64,000 nucleotides of DNA from Gordonia namibiensis NBRC 108229 (GCF_000298235.1 NZ_BAHE01000009.1:1-64000); one strand, 5' to 3'. Shown: positions 36,610 through 47,581, counted from the first letter of the stretch. Notes: generated from the sequence alone by a model not told the origin. Numbers and translations are program-made.

Positions 36610-37098
36610 TCAGGAGACCTCGCGGAGGAGGCCGGTCGCGACGTCGAAGACGAAGCCGCGCAGCGAGCTGGTCTTGGTGATGTACGGGCTGTTCTTGATG
36701 CGGTTGAGCGACTGGCGCAAGTCCTCGTCGATGTCGCTGAACGCCTCGGCGGCCCACTCAGGCTTCTGGCCGATCTCGGCCTGGATGTCGCGCTTGAAGT
36801 CGTCGTCGGTGAAGGTGAGCATGCCGCAGTCGGTGTGGTGGATCAGGACGATCTCGGTGGTTCCGAGAAGGCGCTGGCTGATCGCGAGAGAGCGGATCTC
36901 GTCGGCGGTGACGACGCCGCCGGCGTTGCGGATCACGTGGGCCTCGCCCTCGTTGATGCCGAGCGCGCGGTAGACGTCGAGGCGGGCGTCCATGCACGCG
37001 ACGATGGCGATGTGCTTGCTCGGCGGCAGCGGGAGGGGGCCGTTGAAGGATTTGGCGTATTCGGCGTTGTTGGCCAGGTACTGATCGGTGACAGTCAT
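36610..37098 (-). CDS. Beta-class carbonic anhydrase
   Basis: A zinc enzyme interconverting CO2 and bicarbonate. The 162-residue protein has the beta-CA zinc site: CMDARLD (Cys and the Asp-Arg dyad, about residue 36) and IHHTDCGM (His and Cys, about 88-93). It is the short Rv1284-like type. ATG 37098 is chosen because the upstream TTG at 37104 is unlikely. It is divergent in placement from the small hydrophilic gene and stands alone; cytosolic bicarbonate supply for carboxylases is the expected role. Confidence 0.94.
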   Translation of the reverse strand: MTVTDQYLANNAEYAKSFNGPLPLPPSKHIAIVACMDARLDVYRALGINEGEAHVIRNAGGVVTADEIRSLAISQRLLGTTEIVLIHHTDCGMLTFTDDDFKRDIQAEIGQKPEWAAEAFSDIDEDLRQSLNRIKNSPYITKTSSLRGFVFDVATGLLREVS

Positions 37099-37176
37099 GC
37101 GCAAACAGTGATACGTCAGAACGTCCGGGGCGAGGGTTTGACCTGGCCTGATCCAAACGGTGGACGCGGGGGTGAC

Positions 37177-38199
37177 TCAGGAGTTCCCGTCGAGCGAACC
37201 CTTGACGTCGTTGAGGACCAGCCAGGCGGCGGCGAGGCCGGAGGAGTCGTACCAGACCGCGTCGTCGACGGCGAGGACGCGCTTCCACATCGAGGCACCC
37301 AGTCCCAGCCACTCGTCGCTGAGCAGAACCTCTTCGCCGTGCTGCTGACCCTTCTCGCCTTCGAAGCTCACATAGATGAGGTCGCCTTCGGCCTCGCGGA
37401 AGTTCTCCGACGTGACGGGGAAGGAGTCGGGGACCCGTTGCGGAGCGGGGCGCTGCACGCCGATCTCGCCGAGGATCTGGCCGGCGAAGGTGTCCATGCC
37501 GGCGATGGTCTCCGAGTCCTCGCCGAACCGGACCAGCGACACCTGGGTGTGCGAGGCATCCATGCGCCTGCCGGTCTTGGCGGCCTCGGTGGTGAACTCG
37601 GCCAGACGCTGCCGGCCGGCCTCGCTGCGGTCGACCGCCTCGGCCACCGCCTGGAACTGTTCCTGCCAGTCGCCGACCGGGATGGTCACCGAGCGGACAC
37701 CGCGGAAGGTCTTCGACGACGCGGCCGTCTCGGGCGTGGTGAGGACGAGGTCGGCGTCGGCCTCGGAGACCGCGGCGGCGTCGGGGGTGGTCCCGATCGC
37801 CGGTACGGACGTCAATTGCGGCCCGAGGTATGCGGGCACCGAACCGGGAGCCGCGGTCACCGCCGCCACCTTGTCGCCCATTCCCAGGGCACACAGTGCG
37901 TCGAGCAACGTCGGGTCGGTCACGACGATCCTCGTGGCATCGGTGGTGCCGGATTCCGCGGCCGTGGGCGCGAGACACGTCCTGGAGAAGTCGCGCTCGG
38001 GGGAGACGATGTTGACCTCCGCGACACGCGTGACGGTGGTCGAGATGGGGGAGCCGTCGGGAGTGGTCAGCTGCTCGTCACTCGAGCACGCCGCTACGGC
38101 GACGACGACCACGCCGAGGACCGCTGCTGCCCAGACGGGCCGGCGACCCCGGACACGACGAACACGTACATCCGTGACCCCGTTACCCCTGCTCTGCAC
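37177..38199 (-). CDS. Iron-siderophore ABC transporter substrate-binding lipoprotein (FecB-like)
   Basis: A 340-residue class III (TroA/FecB-fold) periplasmic binding protein. It has a signal peptide with lipobox VVVVAVAACSSDE (Cys about residue 38), so it is a membrane-anchored lipoprotein. The two binding lobes flank a helical backbone: RIVVTDPTLLDALCALGMGD and VPAIGTTPDAAAVSEADADL. Its neighbour is ctaD on the opposite strand, as in Rv3044 (fecB)/Rv3043c. No permease or ATPase gene adjoins, which is also true in mycobacteria. FecB there is linked to siderophore use and envelope integrity. The ligand is inferred. Confidence 0.85.
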   Translation of the reverse strand: MQSRGNGVTDVRVRRVRGRRPVWAAAVLGVVVVAVAACSSDEQLTTPDGSPISTTVTRVAEVNIVSPERDFSRTCLAPTAAESGTTDATRIVVTDPTLLDALCALGMGDKVAAVTAAPGSVPAYLGPQLTSVPAIGTTPDAAAVSEADADLVLTTPETAASSKTFRGVRSVTIPVGDWQEQFQAVAEAVDRSEAGRQRLAEFTTEAAKTGRRMDASHTQVSLVRFGEDSETIAGMDTFAGQILGEIGVQRPAPQRVPDSFPVTSENFREAEGDLIYVSFEGEKGQQHGEEVLLSDEWLGLGASMWKRVLAVDDAVWYDSSGLAAAWLVLNDVKGSLDGNS

Positions 38200-38491
38200 C
38201 CGCCCAACCTAGCACCGGCGCCGAGGCGTCGAGCGTAGGCTTCTACAGGGCCGCGAGACCGTCGGTCGCAGACGCTGCCGAGGGTGTCCCGAACACCCGG
38301 CGCGTCGACGAGGAAAAGGGTTTGAGCACCACCGATGTGGTGTGCCGGGCGTCGAATACGACAGATCGTAGGACCCGCTCGGCCCGGGCGTCGGTAAGGG
38401 TTTAGGATCAGTACCCAGCGCTCGGTTTGTGTTCATGTGCCGACCGACGTTCGAAGGGGTTCGACGTCGAGCTCGCGCAAGAGGAGGATCT

Positions 38492-40276
38492 GTGACCGCG
38501 GTAGACCAACCCACCACGCAAGTGGCTCCAGTGCGACCATTCCCGGAGCGCTATCAGCCCAAGGGTTCGTTCATCTACAAGCTGTTGACGACGACCGATC
38601 ACAAGCTGATCGGCATGATGTACATCACTGCATGTTTCGCGTTCTTCCTCATCGGTGGCCTCATGGCGCTGCTGATGCGTGGTGAGCTCGCGCAGCCGGG
38701 CATGCAGTTCCTGTCGACAGAGCAGTTCAACCAGCTCTTCACGATGCACGGCACCGTGATGCTGCTGATGTACGCGACCCCGATCGTCATCGGCTTCGCC
38801 AACTTCGTGTTGCCGCTGCAGATCGGTTCGCCCGACGTCGCCTTCCCGCGACTGAACGCACTCGGCTTCTGGCTGTTCGTCTTCGGTTCGACCATCGCCA
38901 TCGCCGGCTTCATCACCCCGGGCGGTGCTGCCGACTTCGGTTGGACGGCCTACACGCCGCTGACCGACGCCGTGCACAGCCCCGGCATCGGTGCCGACCT
39001 GTGGATCATGGGTCTGGCTGTGTCCGGTCTGGGCACGATCCTCGGTGGCGTCAACATGGTCACCACCGTGATCTGCCTCCGTGCACCCGGTATGACCATG
39101 TTCCGCATGCCGATCTTCACCTGGAACATCCTGGTGACCAGCGTGCTCATCCTGCTGATCTTCCCGCTGCTGACCGCCGCCCTGATGGGCCTCGAGGTCG
39201 ACCGCCAGTTCGGCGCCCACATCTACGACCCGGCCAACGGCGGCGTCATCCTGTGGCAGCACCTGTTCTGGTTCTTCGGACACCCCGAGGTGTACGTCAT
39301 CGCGCTGCCGTTCTTCGGCATCGTCTCGGAGGTCTTCCCGGTCTTCTCGCGTAAGCCGATCTTCGGTTACTCGGGCCTGATCTACGCGACCCTCGCGATC
39401 GCCGCCCTGTCTGCTGCCGTGTGGGCGCACCACATGTACGTCACCGGCGCCGTGCTGCTGCCGTTCTTCTCCTTCATGACGTTCCTCATCGCGGTTCCGA
39501 CCGGCGTGAAGTTCTTCAACTGGATCGGAACGATGTGGCGAGGTCACATCACGTTCGAGACGCCGATGCTGTTCTCGGTCGGCTTCATCGTGACCTTCCT
39601 CTTCGGTGGTCTGACCGGTGTTCTGCTCGCGAGCCCGCCGCTGGACTTCCACCTGTCCGACAGCTACTTCGTGGTCGCGCACTTCCACTACGTGCTCTTC
39701 GGAACCATCGTGTTCGCCACCTACGCCGGCATCTACTTCTGGTTCCCGAAGATGACCGGACGCATGCTCGACGAGCGCCTCGGCAAGATCCACTTCTGGC
39801 TGACGTTCATCGGCTTCCACATGACGTTCCTGGTGCAGCACTGGCTGGGCAACGAGGGCATGCCGCGTCGTTACGCCGACTACCTGCCGTCGGATGGCTT
39901 CACCACGCTGAACACCATCTCGACCGTCGGTGCGTTCATCCTCGGCCTGTCGACCCTGCCGTTCCTGTGGAACGTCTTCCGCAGCTATCGCTACGGCGAG
40001 GTCGTGACCGTCGACGATCCGTGGGGCTTCGGCAATTCGCTGGAGTGGGCGACCTCGTCGCCGCCGCCGCGCCACAACTTCACCGAGCTGCCCCGCATCC
40101 GTTCGGAGCGTCCGGCCTTCGAGCTGCACTACCCGCACATGATTGAGCGGATGCGTGCCGAAGCTCATGTCGGCCCGGGCCACGACGCGGGCAAGGATCG
40201 CCAGATGGAGGAGGCTCGCCGCGAGCCGTTCACCGTCGGATCGCATGAGGGGTCGCCGGATCCCGATCCGCGCTGA
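38492..40276 (+). CDS. ctaD: Cytochrome c oxidase subunit I (aa3-type)
   Basis: The catalytic subunit of the proton-pumping terminal oxidase, binding heme a, heme a3 and CuB. The 594-residue protein has about 12 membrane helices. Heme-copper motifs visible are [12 protein letters not shown] (heme a His), [17 protein letters not shown] (CuB His and the cross-linked Tyr), WAHHMYVTG, and [11 protein letters not shown] (heme ligands). GTG 38492 was chosen: GAGGAGG lies just upstream and TAVDQPTTQ is the usual mycobacterial-type N-terminus. It is followed 3 bases later by serB2, as in Rv3043c-Rv3042c. Confidence 0.97.
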   Translation: MTAVDQPTTQVAPVRPFPERYQPKGSFIYKLLTTTDHKLIGMMYITACFAFFLIGGLMALLMRGELAQPGMQFLSTEQFNQLFTMHGTVMLLMYATPIVIGFANFVLPLQIGSPDVAFPRLNALGFWLFVFGSTIAIAGFITPGGAADFGWTAYTPLTDAVHSPGIGADLWIMGLAVSGLGTILGGVNMVTTVICLRAPGMTMFRMPIFTWNILVTSVLILLIFPLLTAALMGLEVDRQFGAHIYDPANGGVILWQHLFWFFGHPEVYVIALPFFGIVSEVFPVFSRKPIFGYSGLIYATLAIAALSAAVWAHHMYVTGAVLLPFFSFMTFLIAVPTGVKFFNWIGTMWRGHITFETPMLFSVGFIVTFLFGGLTGVLLASPPLDFHLSDSYFVVAHFHYVLFGTIVFATYAGIYFWFPKMTGRMLDERLGKIHFWLTFIGFHMTFLVQHWLGNEGMPRRYADYLPSDGFTTLNTISTVGAFILGLSTLPFLWNVFRSYRYGEVVTVDDPWGFGNSLEWATSSPPPRHNFTELPRIRSERPAFELHYPHMIERMRAEAHVGPGHDAGKDRQMEEARREPFTVGSHEGSPDPDPR

Positions 40277-41521
<1,245 letters not shown>

Positions 41522-41522
41522 C

Positions 41523-42359
41523 GTGTCGGACATGACGGACAGCGCCGACGTCACGGGTACGCCGGTGCCGCCCGACGCCGTGACGGGCTCGCCAATCACC
41601 CCGGATGCTCCGACGCGGCCACCCGTCACCCCCGATGCAGTGGTGGCGAACCATCGACGCCTCGTCGGATACGTCGGTGGCGGGGAGGATCCCGAGGACC
41701 CGGCCGACGTCCTGGCGATGGCGATGGTGCTGCACATCGAGAAGTCCGATCCGCCGAACCGCACCGATCTGTTGACCGCGGCCGCGCGGGCCGTCGCGCT
41801 GCTGTGTCTCGACGACCGCGCAGCCGGCGACGGGCCGTGGGCGTCGGCGATGGACGACTGGTGCAACGCGCGGATTCGTAAGATCGCCCGCCGTGCGCGT
41901 GGCGCGCAATGGGCTGCCGCGCAAGAGGTGTGGGGCGTGACTGCGACCGAAGGCGACGCCGAGGCGCGAGCCTACGTACCCGGCCGCGTCGGCGATCTCG
42001 ACCGTCGGGTCAAGAAGCTGCAGATCGGCGGCACCGAGGTCGACGGCGAACTGGCCACCGAGAAGCCAGATCACGGCGTGGTGTTGTGGACCAATCCCGG
42101 GCTCGACATGACCGTCGGCAAACTCGCCGCACAGGTCGGGCACGCCTCGATGCTCGCCGCGAAGTTGCTCGACGCCGACGAGGCGATCCGGTGGCGGCTC
42201 GATGAGTGTCCGATGGCGGTGCGTGAGGCCACCCCGGAACGATGGCGGGATCTGCTCGACGCCGATGCCGCCGGAACCGCGGTCGCGGTCCGCGACGCCG
42301 GCTTCACCGAGATCGCGCCCGGTTCGGTCACCGTCATCGCCGAGGTCGTCGGGAACTGA
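41523..42359 (+). CDS. Peptidyl-tRNA hydrolase (Pth2-like) family protein
   Basis: A 278-residue protein. Its C-terminal third matches the Pth2 fold: HGVVLWTNPGLDMTVGKLAA, then QVGHASMLAAKLLD, and DAGFTEIAPGSVTVIAEV. The N-terminal part (about 1-150) is an actinobacterial extension. Pth2 enzymes recycle peptidyl-tRNA; the main Pth of actinobacteria is a different family, so this copy may act on special substrates. It lies 2 bases after serB2. GTG 41523 or ATG 41532 could start it; the Pro-rich first 40 residues are poorly conserved. Confidence 0.75.
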   Translation: MSDMTDSADVTGTPVPPDAVTGSPITPDAPTRPPVTPDAVVANHRRLVGYVGGGEDPEDPADVLAMAMVLHIEKSDPPNRTDLLTAAARAVALLCLDDRAAGDGPWASAMDDWCNARIRKIARRARGAQWAAAQEVWGVTATEGDAEARAYVPGRVGDLDRRVKKLQIGGTEVDGELATEKPDHGVVLWTNPGLDMTVGKLAAQVGHASMLAAKLLDADEAIRWRLDECPMAVREATPERWRDLLDADAAGTAVAVRDAGFTEIAPGSVTVIAEVVGN

Positions 42360-42378
42360 TCACGAGACAGGGGAGTAG

Positions 42379-42831
42379 ATGAGCGCCAGCGAGCTACCGG
42401 ACTGGGCGAAAAGCCTTGATCTGCAACCGCACCCGGAGGGTGGCTGGTTCCGCGAGACCTGGCGCAGCGAGGTGGGTCTGCCGAACGCGGTGCTCCCGGC
42501 GGGCTACACCGGTGACCGAGCCGCCGGAACCGCCATCTACTTCGTCCTGATGCCCGGCCAACAGTCGGCCTGGCACACCGTACGCAGCTCGGAGATCTGG
42601 CTGCACCACCGCGGGGCGCCGGTCCAGCTCGATCTCGGCGGCGACGGCGAGGCCCCCGGCGACCCGACCCCGATCATCGTCGGGCCCGACATCGAGGCCG
42701 AACAGCAGCCGCAGGCGCTGGTGCCGCCCGGCGTGTGGCAGCGTGCCCGGCCCATCGGCGACGAGGCGGCTCTGGTCAGCTGCGTCGTCGTGCCCGGCTT
42801 CGACTTCGCGGACTTCCGGCTCGAGGACTGA
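42379..42831 (+). CDS. Cupin-domain protein (DUF985)
   Basis: A 150-residue single-domain cupin. DUF985 hallmarks: LQPHPEGGWFRETWRS, AIYFVLMPGQQSAWHTVRSS, EIWLHHRGAPV and a closing VVPGFDFADFRLED. Histidines at the cupin barrel edge could bind a metal. The function is unknown; some relatives are annotated as sugar-modifying epimerase-like proteins. It follows the Pth2-like gene by 19 bases on the same strand, so it shares its transcript. Confidence 0.85.
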   Translation: MSASELPDWAKSLDLQPHPEGGWFRETWRSEVGLPNAVLPAGYTGDRAAGTAIYFVLMPGQQSAWHTVRSSEIWLHHRGAPVQLDLGGDGEAPGDPTPIIVGPDIEAEQQPQALVPPGVWQRARPIGDEAALVSCVVVPGFDFADFRLED

Positions 42832-42846
42832 GGCCGGCGGCCGGGA

Positions 42847-43860
42847 TCAATTCCCTACGGCGACCGGCGAATTCGCCGGGGCGAGATGTCCGAGCGTGCT
42901 CATCCAGACACCGCGGCTCGGCGCGAGCGACGCGACGATGAGCTCGTCGGCGTCGGCATGCCCGGCGAACCAGCTCAGGTACTGGCGCACCTCGTCGGGT
43001 GTCCCGATGCCGGCGTAGGTGAGCATCTCGTCGATCTGGCGCCCCTGGGGCATCGACAGCACGGCATCGGCTTCCTCGTCGGTGAAGGTCCGGCCGCGTC
43101 CGTACAGCAGCGAGACGCGGTTACGCCGGGCGATCTGCAGCTGCTGCTGCGCGACGTCCGGGTCGTCGTCGGCGATCACGCCGACACCGGCGATCACATA
43201 CGGCTCGGCGAGGACCTCCGACGGCCGGAATTCGCGGCGGTACAACTCGACTGCCTGCGTCAGGGCCTGCGGTGCGAAGTGGGACGCGAAGGCGTAGGGG
43301 AGTCCGAGGGCGGCAGCGAGCTGTGCGCCGAACAGCGACGAACCGAGGATGTAGAGAGGCACGTGGGTCCCGGCACCCGGGGTCGCACGAACCCCTTCGA
43401 TGCGTGATTCGTCGCCGAGGAACGCCTGCAGCTCGAGAACGTCGTGCGGGAAACGCTCGGCCGAGGCGTGCGTGCGACGCAGCGCGTGGAAGGTCTGTTG
43501 GTCGCTGCCCGGCGCGCGGCCGAGTCCGAGGTCGATGCGGCCGGGATGCAGCTCGGCGAGGGTGCCGAACTGCTCGGCGATGGTGAGCGGGGCATGGTTG
43601 GGCAGCATGACGCCGCCGGCCCCCAGACGGATGGTCGAGGTGTGGGCGGCGATGTGCGCGATGAGCACAGCAGGCGCCGACGACGCGATCGCCGACATGT
43701 TGTGGTGTTCGGCGTACCAGATCCGCTTGTATCCCCACTTCTCGGCGTTCTGCGCGAGATCGACACTGGCGGCGAGACTTTCCGCGACGGTCTCGTCGCG
43801 GCCGACGGTGGCGAGATCCAGGATGGACAGAGGAAGGTTTTGAGCGGTCACGTAGTCCAT
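42847..43860 (-). CDS. LLM-class flavin-dependent oxidoreductase
   Basis: A bacterial luciferase-like TIM-barrel enzyme of 338 residues. Signature stretches: LSILDLATVGRDETVAESL, AEKWGYKRIWYAEHHNM, IRLGAGGVMLPNHAPLTIAEQFGTL (split here for length) and DLGLGRAPGSDQ. It is of the MsnO8-like group using FMN or F420; the presence of F420 genes in the window makes F420 possible but unproven. ATG 43860 precedes the conserved MDYVTAQNLPLSIL; an in-frame start at 43932 adds 24 unmatched residues. It is convergent with the cupin gene over 15 bp. Confidence 0.88.
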   Translation of the reverse strand: MDYVTAQNLPLSILDLATVGRDETVAESLAASVDLAQNAEKWGYKRIWYAEHHNMSAIASSAPAVLIAHIAAHTSTIRLGAGGVMLPNHAPLTIAEQFGTLAELHPGRIDLGLGRAPGSDQQTFHALRRTHASAERFPHDVLELQAFLGDESRIEGVRATPGAGTHVPLYILGSSLFGAQLAAALGLPYAFASHFAPQALTQAVELYRREFRPSEVLAEPYVIAGVGVIADDDPDVAQQQLQIARRNRVSLLYGRGRTFTDEEADAVLSMPQGRQIDEMLTYAGIGTPDEVRQYLSWFAGHADADELIVASLAPSRGVWMSTLGHLAPANSPVAVGN

Positions 43861-43981
43861 CAACCCGGCGAACGGGTCAGAGTATTCCCGCTCGGTCGCT
43901 TCGACGCAGCTCACACCGGCCGTCCCCGACACGGCTCATCCGAACCGGTCGAACGCCTGGGCGTGAGGCAGGATAGGGGTC

Positions 43982-44815
43982 GTGACCGAATCCGATCCCG
44001 ACCTCTTGATCGACTTCCGCGACGTCGCGATCGTCCGCGGCGGCAAAACGCTCGTCGGCCCGGTGTCCTGGCAGGTCGAACTCGACGAACGCTGGGTCAT
44101 CATCGGCCCGAACGGCGCCGGTAAGACGACCCTGCTGCGGCTGGCCGGCGCGGAGGTCCACCCGACCTCGGGCACCGCCTTCGTGCTGAACGAGAAGCTC
44201 GGCCGGATCGAGATCCGCGAACTCGCGACGCGGATCGGTGTGGCCAGTCCCGCCCTCGTCGACCGGGTGCCCGACCACGAGGTCGTCAGCGACGTCGTCA
44301 TCTCTGCCGGTTACGCGGTCCTGGGCCGCTGGCGCGAGGCCTACGACGACATGGACCGCGACCAGGCCGTCGAATCCCTGGAGTCGATGGGCGCCGAGCA
44401 TCTCGCCGAACGCACCTTCGGAACCCTGTCGGAGGGGGAGCGCAAGCGCGTGATCATCGCCCGCGCCCTCATGACCGACCCCGAACTCCTGCTGCTCGAC
44501 GAGCCGGCCGCCGGCCTCGACCTGGGCGGCCGTGAAGAACTCGTCGACCGTCTCGCCACCCTCGCCGCCGACCCCGACGCCCCCGCCATCGTGCTGATCA
44601 CCCATCATGTGGAGGAGATCCCGGAGGGGTTCACGCACGCGCTGATCCTGTCCGAGGGCGGCGTCGTGGCCCAGGGCCTCCTCGAGGAGGTCATGACCAG
44701 CGAGAACCTGACGGCCGCCTTCCGGCAGCAGATCATCCTCGACAAGGTCGACGGTCGGTACTTCGCTCGACGCCGTCGCCGCGCGGGCGGTCACCGTCGA
44801 GCAGGAGGCAACTGA
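43982..44815 (+). CDS. ABC transporter ATP-binding protein (Rv3041c-like)
   Basis: A 277-residue stand-alone ABC ATPase: Walker A IGPNGAGKTTLLRLAG (about 40-55), ABC signature LSEGERKRV, Walker B ELLLLDEPAAGLDLGG and the switch His in VLITHHVEEI. It has the shape of molybdate/iron-type ATPases (ModF-like). No permease gene is adjacent, as in Rv3041c. Its GTG start lies close behind the divergent LLM gene, and its stop overlaps the Nudix ATG (TGATG). Confidence 0.9.
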   Translation: MTESDPDLLIDFRDVAIVRGGKTLVGPVSWQVELDERWVIIGPNGAGKTTLLRLAGAEVHPTSGTAFVLNEKLGRIEIRELATRIGVASPALVDRVPDHEVVSDVVISAGYAVLGRWREAYDDMDRDQAVESLESMGAEHLAERTFGTLSEGERKRVIIARALMTDPELLLLDEPAAGLDLGGREELVDRLATLAADPDAPAIVLITHHVEEIPEGFTHALILSEGGVVAQGLLEEVMTSENLTAAFRQQIILDKVDGRYFARRRRRAGGHRRAGGN

Positions 44816-45639
44816 TGACATCCACCGATCAGGGACCCGAGGTCGTGTCCGCACCGATCCGCGACGCCGCGACGGTCGTCCTGGTCCGTGACTCCGCCGA
44901 CGGCATCGAGGTGTTCCTGCAGCGTCGGGTGAAGCAGATGGCCTTCGCCGGCGGTATGACCGTCTTCCCGGGTGGCGGTGTCGACAAGCGCGATGCCGGC
45001 GCCCACGTGGCCTGGACCGGTCCCGACGCGGCGTGGTGGGCATCGCAGTTCAACACCGACGCCGAGCTCGCCCAGGCGCTCGTGTGCGCGGCCGTCCGCG
45101 AGACCTTCGAAGAGTGCGGCGTCCTGCTCGCGACCACCGCCGACGGGTCCTTCGCAGACCCGGGTGCGCTCGCCGACGACCGGCAGCGGCTTGTCGAGAA
45201 GTCGCTGTCGTTCGCGGAGTTCCTGACCGCGCGCGGCCTCACCCTGCGCGCCGATCTGCTGAGTCCGCTCGCACACTGGATCACCCCGGTCAACGAGAAG
45301 CGCCGCTACGACACCCGCTTCTTCCTCGCCGCCATGCCCGAGGGCCAGAAGGCCGACGCCGAGACCACCGAGGCCGAGGTGGCGCGCTGGGTGAACGCGC
45401 GCCTCGCGATCGACACCTGGGCCGACGGCAAGCACTTCCTGATGCCGCCGACCTGGGCGCAGCTGCACTATGTCAGTGGTTTCGCGAGCGTCGAGGAATT
45501 GCTCGCCGCCGAACGGTCCATCGAGTGCATCCTGCCGAACACCACCCCGGGCGCCGGGCTCGCGGGTCTGGGCTTCCCGGGTTCCGACGAGTACTTCCGC
45601 ACGCTCGGCGATCAAACGCCGCCGGAGATCACGCTCTAG
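44815..45639 (+). CDS. Nudix hydrolase, Rv3040c-like
   Basis: A 274-residue Nudix-superfamily protein. N-terminal sheet DAATVVLVRDSADGIEVFLQ leads to MTVFPGGGVDKRDAG and the box remnant AVRETFEECGVLL. The box is split by a long insertion (about 35 residues between GGGVDKRDAG and REtFEECG), as in the large Nudix group related to RNase/CoA enzymes. The substrate is unknown. ATG 44815 overlaps the ABC ATPase stop; its own stop lies 4 bases from the converging primase gene. Confidence 0.86.
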   Translation: MTSTDQGPEVVSAPIRDAATVVLVRDSADGIEVFLQRRVKQMAFAGGMTVFPGGGVDKRDAGAHVAWTGPDAAWWASQFNTDAELAQALVCAAVRETFEECGVLLATTADGSFADPGALADDRQRLVEKSLSFAEFLTARGLTLRADLLSPLAHWITPVNEKRRYDTRFFLAAMPEGQKADAETTEAEVARWVNARLAIDTWADGKHFLMPPTWAQLHYVSGFASVEELLAAERSIECILPNTTPGAGLAGLGFPGSDEYFRTLGDQTPPEITL

Positions 45640-45643
45640 GTCC

Positions 45644-46618
45644 TCAGGCATCGTCGAGGTCGACGGTCTCGTCCTCGCCGATCTCCTCGCGATCGGCCCA
45701 CTCGAGCAGGGTGTCGAGGCGGTAGGCGACGTCGTCGATCTCGGCATGTAGGTCTCCGAGCTCGGCGAACCGCGCGGGCACGGTGGCGATGGTGAAGTCG
45801 TCGGGTTCGATGTCGTCGATCTCGTCCCAGCGCACCGGCGTGGACACCGTCGCCCGCTGGTTCCCACGAACCGAGTAGGCCGACGCCATGGTGTGGTCGC
45901 GGGTGTTCTGGTTGTAATCGACGAAGACAGCGGCGGGGTCGCGGTCCTTGCGCCACCACGTCGTCGTCACGTCCTTGGGCGCCCGACGTTCGACCTCGCG
46001 GGCGAAGGCGAGCGCGGCGCGTCGGACCTGCGGGAAACCCCACTCGGGTTCGATCCGGACGTAGATGTGCAGCCCGCGCCCACCCGAGGTCTTCGGGAAA
46101 CCGCGCATGCCCAGCTCGTCGAGGACCTCCTCGACGACGTGGGACACCCGCTGGATGCGCGAGAAGGTGCAGTCCGGCATCGGGTCGAGGTCGATGCGCC
46201 ACTCGTCGGGGGACTCGGGGTCGGCGCGACGCGAGTTCCAGGGGTGGAACTCGACCGTCGACATCTGCACCGCCCAGATCACCGACGCCAGCTCGGTCAC
46301 GCAGAGCTCGTCGGCGGTCCGACCGTACCGGGGGAAGTAGATCTCGGTGGTCTCCAGCCAGTCCGGTGCGCCCGCCGGGACCCGCTTCTGGTGCACTTTG
46401 TTGCCGCTCACGCCCCTGGGGAAACGGTGCAGCATGCAGGGACGCTCGCGCAGGGCCCGCACGATGCCGTCGCCGACCGACATGTAGTACTCGGCGAGGT
46501 CGCGCTTGGTCTCGCCGCGTTCGGTGAAGTACACGCGGTCCGGACTCGACAGCCGGACGGTGCGATCACCCACCGTCAGCTCGATCGGCTCACCTGCGGA
46601 ACCCGCGCCTTTGGCCAT
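45644..46618 (-). CDS. LigD-type polymerase/primase-domain protein (stand-alone)
   Basis: A 324-residue eukaryotic-type primase (LigD PolDom) protein. Motifs: DEWRIDLDPMP (catalytic DxD about residue 140), GGRGLHIYVRIEPEW (with the KTSGGRG strand), and VDYNQNTRDHTMASAYS for nucleotide binding. PolDoms fill gaps in non-homologous end joining and accept ribonucleotides. No Ku or ligase gene is adjacent, so it is a stand-alone copy like those of mycobacteria (Rv3730c or Rv0269c type). ATG 46618 fits the MAKGAGSAGEPIELTVG start; the long open frame upstream is antisense shadow of echA17. Confidence 0.9.
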   Translation of the reverse strand: MAKGAGSAGEPIELTVGDRTVRLSSPDRVYFTERGETKRDLAEYYMSVGDGIVRALRERPCMLHRFPRGVSGNKVHQKRVPAGAPDWLETTEIYFPRYGRTADELCVTELASVIWAVQMSTVEFHPWNSRRADPESPDEWRIDLDPMPDCTFSRIQRVSHVVEEVLDELGMRGFPKTSGGRGLHIYVRIEPEWGFPQVRRAALAFAREVERRAPKDVTTTWWRKDRDPAAVFVDYNQNTRDHTMASAYSVRGNQRATVSTPVRWDEIDDIEPDDFTIATVPARFAELGDLHAEIDDVAYRLDTLLEWADREEIGEDETVDLDDA

Positions 46619-46720
46619 GTCGCCCACTGTAGGGCGGTTCGGTGTGACGCGTGGGATCTCCGGGGCCGGTGACACCGGCCTGCGACACCGGGCCGACTTA
46701 CCAGACGGTAGCCTTCGAGA

Positions 46721-47509
46721 ATGCCTGAGTTCGTGACCCTCGAAACGTCCGACGATCATCCCGGCGTGGGCACCATCCTGCTGGCCCGCCCGCCGATGAA
46801 CGCGTTGAGCCGCCAGGTGCAGGCCGAGCTGGCCGCGGCCGCCGAGGAGGCGACGCTTCGCGACGACATCAAGGCCGTCGTCGTCTACGGCGGACCCAAG
46901 GTCCTCGCCGCCGGCGCCGACATCAAGGAGATGAACGACCTCAGCTACGCCGAGATGAGCAAGGTCGCCGGCCGCCTGCAGCGCGACCTCGGGGCCATCT
47001 CCGAGATCCCGAAGCCCACGGTCGCGGCCATCACCGGCTACGCGCTGGGCGGTGGCCTCGAAGTCGCGCTGGGAGCCGACCGCCGGATCGCCGGTGACAA
47101 TGCCAAGCTCGGCGTCCCCGAAGTCCTGCTCGGACTCATCCCCGGTGGCGGCGGCACACAGCGTCTGGCGCGACTCATCGGACCGGCCAAGGCCAAGGAC
47201 CTCATCTTCACCGGTCGCTTCGTCGGCGCCGAGGAGGCACTCGCGATCGGCCTGGTCGACGAGGTCGTCGCCCCCGACGAGGTCTACAACGCCGCCCTCG
47301 CCTGGGCGGGGCAGTTCACCGGTGCCGCGTCGGTGGCGATCGCCGCCGCCAAGAAGGCCGTCGACCAGGGCCTCGGCGTCGACCTCGACACCGGACTCAA
47401 GATGGAAGAGCAGCTCTTCGCCGCGCTGTTCGCCACCGAGGACCGTGCCATCGGCATGAGGTCGTTCGTGGAGAACGGCCCCGGCAAGGCGAAGTTCACC
47501 GGGCGCTGA
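46721..47509 (+). CDS. Enoyl-CoA hydratase/isomerase family protein (EchA17-like)
   Basis: A crotonase-fold enzyme of 262 residues, the second beta-oxidation step or related CoA chemistry. Oxyanion-hole segments are LAAGADIKEMNDLSYAEM and AAITGYALGGGLEVALG; the catalytic Glu sits in PEVLLGLIPGGGGTQRLARL. It lies as in Rv3039c between the Nudix/ABC pair and a methyltransferase. Its stop codon is inside the first unit of a 26-bp tandem repeat that fills the gap to the next gene. Confidence 0.92.
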   Translation: MPEFVTLETSDDHPGVGTILLARPPMNALSRQVQAELAAAAEEATLRDDIKAVVVYGGPKVLAAGADIKEMNDLSYAEMSKVAGRLQRDLGAISEIPKPTVAAITGYALGGGLEVALGADRRIAGDNAKLGVPEVLLGLIPGGGGTQRLARLIGPAKAKDLIFTGRFVGAEEALAIGLVDEVVAPDEVYNAALAWAGQFTGAASVAIAAAKKAVDQGLGVDLDTGLKMEEQLFAALFATEDRAIGMRSFVENGPGKAKFTGR

Positions 47510-47581
47510 GCGAAGCGAACCCTTGAAGATGCTGAGCGACGCGAGCCCCAGAAGACGCTGAGTACCGCAGCCCCACACAGA
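47504..47581 (+). repeat. Three tandem 26-bp units
   Basis: Units 47504-47529, 47530-47555 and 47556-47581 each begin [C/T]GCTGAG and end in an A/G/C-rich GAAGA or CACAGA stretch. The first unit contains the stop codon of the hydratase gene and the array nearly reaches the next start. Confidence 0.75.

Noticed and set aside
38408-40246. A 612-codon open frame antisense to ctaD
   Set aside because: It mirrors a high-GC membrane-protein gene; its translation is low-complexity (Glu/His/Arg/Val-rich) and has no family features, while ctaD carries all heme-copper motifs.
44815-45639. Assigning the large Nudix protein a coenzyme A pyrophosphatase function
   Set aside because: The Nudix box is interrupted and CoA-specific motifs cannot be confirmed by eye.
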